7,162 nucleotides of DNA. Source: JBJXGC01 sp046154545 (lineage in GTDB: Bacteria; Chloroflexota; Dehalococcoidia; Tepidiformales; Tepidiformaceae). Positions 5,420-7,162 of this stretch are shown here, in pieces. How positions within the stretch are numbered: position 1 is the first letter of the stretch; every line of letters begins with the position of its first letter. Where the stretch lies: positions 1-7,162 of the forward strand of contig JBJXGC010000122.1 in the NCBI GenBank assembly GCA_046154545.1, written 5' to 3'. Below the pieces are notes generated by a model. It was given only the letters and a program-made list of their open reading frames with translations. It was not told the DNA's origin and made no database searches. The position numbers were made by a program, and so were the translations under genes.

Positions 5420-5944
5420 CTAGACTCCGCGCTGGACCTGGTCGAGAAGCGCCACAGCGCGCCGGGCGAGGGTCTGGGCCGTCGCGGAATCACCGAGAAT
5501 GTCGGCGAGCACCGCGCCGTGAACGAAGAGCGCCGTGGCCACGTCCTGGGTGAACGTTGGCCCGCAAAGGCTGCATTCGAGCCCCGGCACGTTGGTGATG
5601 CGCATGTCGATCCCGGCCGTTGTCAGCCTTTCCGTCCAAACGAGCGCGGCCGGGGTGCGCGCTGAACCGCAGCCCGGGCAAGCTGAGGCAACCGGTAGGG
5701 CGCCGGACCGACATCGGAGCATGGCCTGTTCGCGGACTTTGGGCAGCGCGGGCGAGCTGAGAACGCTTCGGGCCGACTCTCGAATGAACGAGCAGACCTG
5801 ATCCCGGATTTCCGCTGTGCCTACGGGCAAGGAGCTGACGACCTCGCAGAGCCCGTCGATTCGCGTGTTCTCCAGAACCACATCGGACTTCAACTTGCCG
5901 GCACGCGCACCAGGGGGACTGACGGGCACCAGAGTGAGAGCCAA
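5420..5944 (-). CDS. YgiT/MqsA-type zinc-finger domain protein, hypothetical
   Basis: About 174 residues from the chosen start. The C-terminal half has two CxxC pairs, CPGC (89-92) and CSLC (124-127), 31 residues apart, with the linking text ending in ITNVPGLECSLCG. This is the layout of the YgiT-type zinc finger of the MqsA antitoxin N terminus. It is followed by a helical tail of about 45 residues (TFTQDVATALFVHG...), not by an MqsA-like helix-turn-helix. The N-terminal 75 residues are unrecognised, but codon third positions suggest that they are coding. There is no ATG before residue 75. A TTG at 5944 has GGAG 7 bases upstream and is my choice. Alternatives are GTG at 5929, TTG at 5890 and ATG at 5722 (a short form with only the zinc finger). 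No MqsR-like toxin is nearby, so a toxin-antitoxin role is not supported. It probably leads the hydrolase/ridA operon. Confidence 0.6.
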   Translation of the reverse strand: MALTLVPVSPPGARAGKLKSDVVLENTRIDGLCEVVSSLPVGTAEIRDQVCSFIRESARSVLSSPALPKVREQAMLRCRSGALPVASACPGCGSARTPAALVWTERLTTAGIDMRITNVPGLECSLCGPTFTQDVATALFVHGAVLADILGDSATAQTLARRAVALLDQVQRGV

Positions 5945-5951
5945 CCAACAA

Positions 5952-5955
5952 CTCC
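5952..5955 (-). promoter_or_regulatory. Ribosome-binding site GGAG for the TTG start at 5944
   Basis: On the minus strand GGAG is followed by 7 bases and then TTG. It is the best-spaced Shine-Dalgarno/start pair upstream of the zinc-finger frame and the main reason for choosing this non-ATG start. Confidence 0.4.
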
Positions 5956-5959
5956 GAAA

Positions 5960-5984
5960 GGCTGCGTTGCCAGGCAGCGCAGCC
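5960..5984 (-). other. Leader hairpin upstream of the zinc-finger gene
   Basis: A perfect 7-bp stem GGCTGCG (5960-5966) / CGCAGCC (5978-5984) closes an 11-base loop that itself contains TGCC-A-GGCA. It sits between the predicted transcription start (about 6011) and the GGAG ribosome-binding site, ending 4 bases before the latter on the transcript. It could be an operator for a self-binding repressor or an RNA structure that affects translation. No T-tract follows, so it is not a terminator. Confidence 0.45.
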
Positions 5985-6018
5985 GCAGTTTGTGAAATTC
6001 GTCCCAAGGAACCAGTTC

Positions 6019-6048
6019 ATCATACGCACGGGTTCGATCGGAAGACAA
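6019..6048 (-). promoter_or_regulatory. Putative sigma-70-type promoter of the zinc-finger/hydrolase/ridA operon
   Basis: On the minus strand TTGTCT (6048-6043; 4 of 6 matches to TTGACA) is followed after 18 bases by TATGAT (6024-6019; 5 of 6 matches to TATAAT). Transcription would start near 6011, in the gap between ruvB and the zinc-finger gene. The surrounding stretch of about 6000-6066 is visibly lower in GC than the flanking genes, as expected of an intergenic promoter. Confidence 0.55.
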
Positions 6049-6068
6049 GATATTTCAACAACGCCACC

Positions 6069-7145
6069 TCATGTGTCGGTCTCGCCCGCCTCTTCACCCG
6101 CGCCGTCCCAGAGCGCGCGTTGGGCCGCCGCGGGGTCGCGCACGGGGAGGGGCAGGCCGAGGTGGCGGTAGGCGGCGTTGGTCGCCGTGCGGCCGCGCGG
6201 TGTCCGCTGGAGGAAGCCGCATTGGAGGAGGAAGGGCTCGTAGACGTCCATGATCGTGTCAGACTCCTCGCCGATCGAAGCGGCGATGGTCTCCAGGCCG
6301 ACTGGCCCGCCTTCGAACTTGCGGATGATGCAGTCCAGGACTTTGCGGTCCGTCTCGTCGAGGCCGAGGTCGTCGATTTCGAGCAAGGCGAGGGCCGCCC
6401 GGGTGGCCTCGAGCGAGACCACGCCGCCCGCCCGGACGAGGGCGAAGTCGCGCACCCGCCTCAGGATCCGGTTCGCGATCCGGGGTGTGCCTCGCGAGCG
6501 GTTCGCGATCTCGATGGCGGAGTCGTCGGGCAGGTCCATGGCCAGGATCGAGGCCGACCGGCGCACGATCTTCGCCAGCGTCGCCCCGTCGTAGTAGTCC
6601 AACCGGTAGACGGAACCGAAGCGGTCACGCAGGGGGGCACTCACCATGGCGTAGCGGGTCGTCGCCCCGACGAGGGTGAACCGTGGCATCGCCAGGCGGA
6701 CAGACCTTGCGCCCGGGCCTTTGCCGATGACGAGGTCGAGGGCGAAGTCCTCCATCGCCGGATAGAGGATCTCCTCGACGGTGCGCGAGAGGCGGTGGAT
6801 CTCATCGACGAAGAGGATGTCGTGCTCGCGCAGGTTCGTCAGGATCGCGGCAAGGTCGCCTGGCCGCTCAATGGCGGGCCCACTTGTCGTCCGGATCGCG
6901 ACGCCCATCTCGCGCGCGACGATGTTCGCCAGGGTCGTCTTCCCAAGTCCCGGGGGGCCGTAGAGGAGGAGGTGGTCGAGCGCTTCGCCGCGCTGCTTGG
7001 CGGCGGAGATGGCGATCAAGAGGTTTTCCTTGACGCGCTCCTGGCCTGGGAACTCGTCCAGGTCGTGGGGCCGGAGGGTGACTTCGGCTTCGCCGTCTTC
7101 GACGCTCTCCGCGGGCCCAACGAAGCGAGCGTCCTCTGACGTCAT
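6069..7145 (-). CDS. ruvB: Holliday junction branch migration ATPase RuvB
   Basis: A 358-residue AAA+ motor. It forms hexameric rings that, with RuvA, drive branch migration of Holliday junctions in recombination repair. Domains in order: a variable acidic N terminus (1-24), then LRPHDLDEFPGQERVKENL (24-42). Walker A is GPPGLGKTT (63-71) and the hairpin region is SGPAIERPGDLAAILTNL (88-105). Walker B is LFVDEIH (111-117), sensor 1 is GATTR (160-164), and the arginine finger lies in PLRDRFG (171-177). Sensor 2 is RGTPRIANR (218-226). The C-terminal DNA-binding winged helix begins at about 280 (GPVGLETIAASIGEE), with RTPRGR at 314-319. All catalytic elements are intact. Seven residues from Tyr165 (YAMVSAP) replace the more usual AGLLT/S-type text after GATTR, a mild variant. 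The ATG at 7145 has a TATACT -10 just upstream, so the mRNA may be leaderless. No ruvA or ruvC lies directly downstream. Confidence 0.98.
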   Translation of the reverse strand: MTSEDARFVGPAESVEDGEAEVTLRPHDLDEFPGQERVKENLLIAISAAKQRGEALDHLLLYGPPGLGKTTLANIVAREMGVAIRTTSGPAIERPGDLAAILTNLREHDILFVDEIHRLSRTVEEILYPAMEDFALDLVIGKGPGARSVRLAMPRFTLVGATTRYAMVSAPLRDRFGSVYRLDYYDGATLAKIVRRSASILAMDLPDDSAIEIANRSRGTPRIANRILRRVRDFALVRAGGVVSLEATRAALALLEIDDLGLDETDRKVLDCIIRKFEGGPVGLETIAASIGEESDTIMDVYEPFLLQCGFLQRTPRGRTATNAAYRHLGLPLPVRDPAAAQRALWDGAGEEAGETDT

Positions 7146-7151
7146 GGCGGG

Positions 7152-7157
7152 AGTATA
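7152..7157 (-). promoter_or_regulatory. -10 element TATACT of ruvB, suggesting a leaderless mRNA
   Basis: On the minus strand TGTATACT places TATACT (5 of 6 matches) only 6 bases before the ruvB ATG at 7145. Transcription would begin at or next to the A of the start codon. No Shine-Dalgarno sequence fits in between. The -35 would lie outside the window. Confidence 0.6.
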
Positions 7158-7162
7158 CAGGA

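Noticed and set aside
5386..5493. Longer hydrolase start overlapping the zinc-finger gene
   Set aside because: The extra 36 residues are Arg/Ser/Pro-rich, and a good ribosome-binding site precedes the ATG at 5385.
5420..5944. MqsRA-type toxin-antitoxin pair
   Set aside because: Only the YgiT-like finger is present; neither an MqsR-like toxin nor an MqsA-type helix-turn-helix is seen next to it.
5490..6029. Alternative minus-strand frame starting at the ATG at 6029
   Set aside because: That ATG overlaps the predicted -10 hexamer, and the text becomes Arg-rich shadow; the CxxC pairs lie in the neighbouring frame.
5817..7139. 440-codon plus-strand frame opposite ruvB
   Set aside because: It is a shadow of ruvB, whose full set of AAA+ motifs is on the minus strand.

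Overview
This is a GC-rich bacterial chromosomal window. Codon third positions are strongly G/C, shadow reading frames are abundant, and Shine-Dalgarno starts are mixed with apparently leaderless starts. An F420-type luciferase-like oxidoreductase, a stand-alone ruvB and small accessory enzymes would fit Chloroflexota (Dehalococcoidia/Tepidiforma-like) or another F420-using, GC-rich lineage. This lineage guess is inference, and nothing in the window proves it. No rRNA, tRNA, IS element, CRISPR array, prophage or integrase was seen.

Region 1-349 is an intergenic, probably divergent control region. A minus-strand gene appears to start at 63 and leave the window. The rest holds a 15-unit purine-rich heptamer array (94-198), a small cluster of TGCGGYWT octamers (211-246) and an 8-unit heptamer array of the opposite sense (250-305). 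The outer parts of the two heptamer arrays are perfectly complementary over 21 bp. Each array runs up to a putative promoter that points outward, so this is the most unusual structure in the window.

Region 350-2833 (+ strand) is a likely three-gene operon: an LLM-class F420-dependent oxidoreductase, a class I SAM-dependent methyltransferase and a minimal-fold nucleotidyltransferase, with gaps of 8 and 34 bp. Region 2834-4302 (+) has its own TGC-TACGCT promoter-like element. It is followed by a small degenerate GIY-YIG-fold protein whose stop codon overlaps the start of a prolyl iminopeptidase.

Region 4292-7145 is on the minus strand and converges on the iminopeptidase with an 11-bp gene overlap. 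Read in its own direction it has ruvB (predicted leaderless start), then an intergenic promoter. A probable three-gene operon follows: a protein with a YgiT/MqsA-like double-CxxC zinc finger, an alpha/beta-hydrolase-like protein, and a RidA-family protein coupled by an ATGA overlap. The zinc-finger gene has an uncertain non-ATG start and a hairpin in its leader.

Most genes belong to recognisable families. I found no clear, complete new defence or mobile system. The best candidates for something undescribed are the paired heptamer arrays and the zinc finger/hydrolase/RidA operon.
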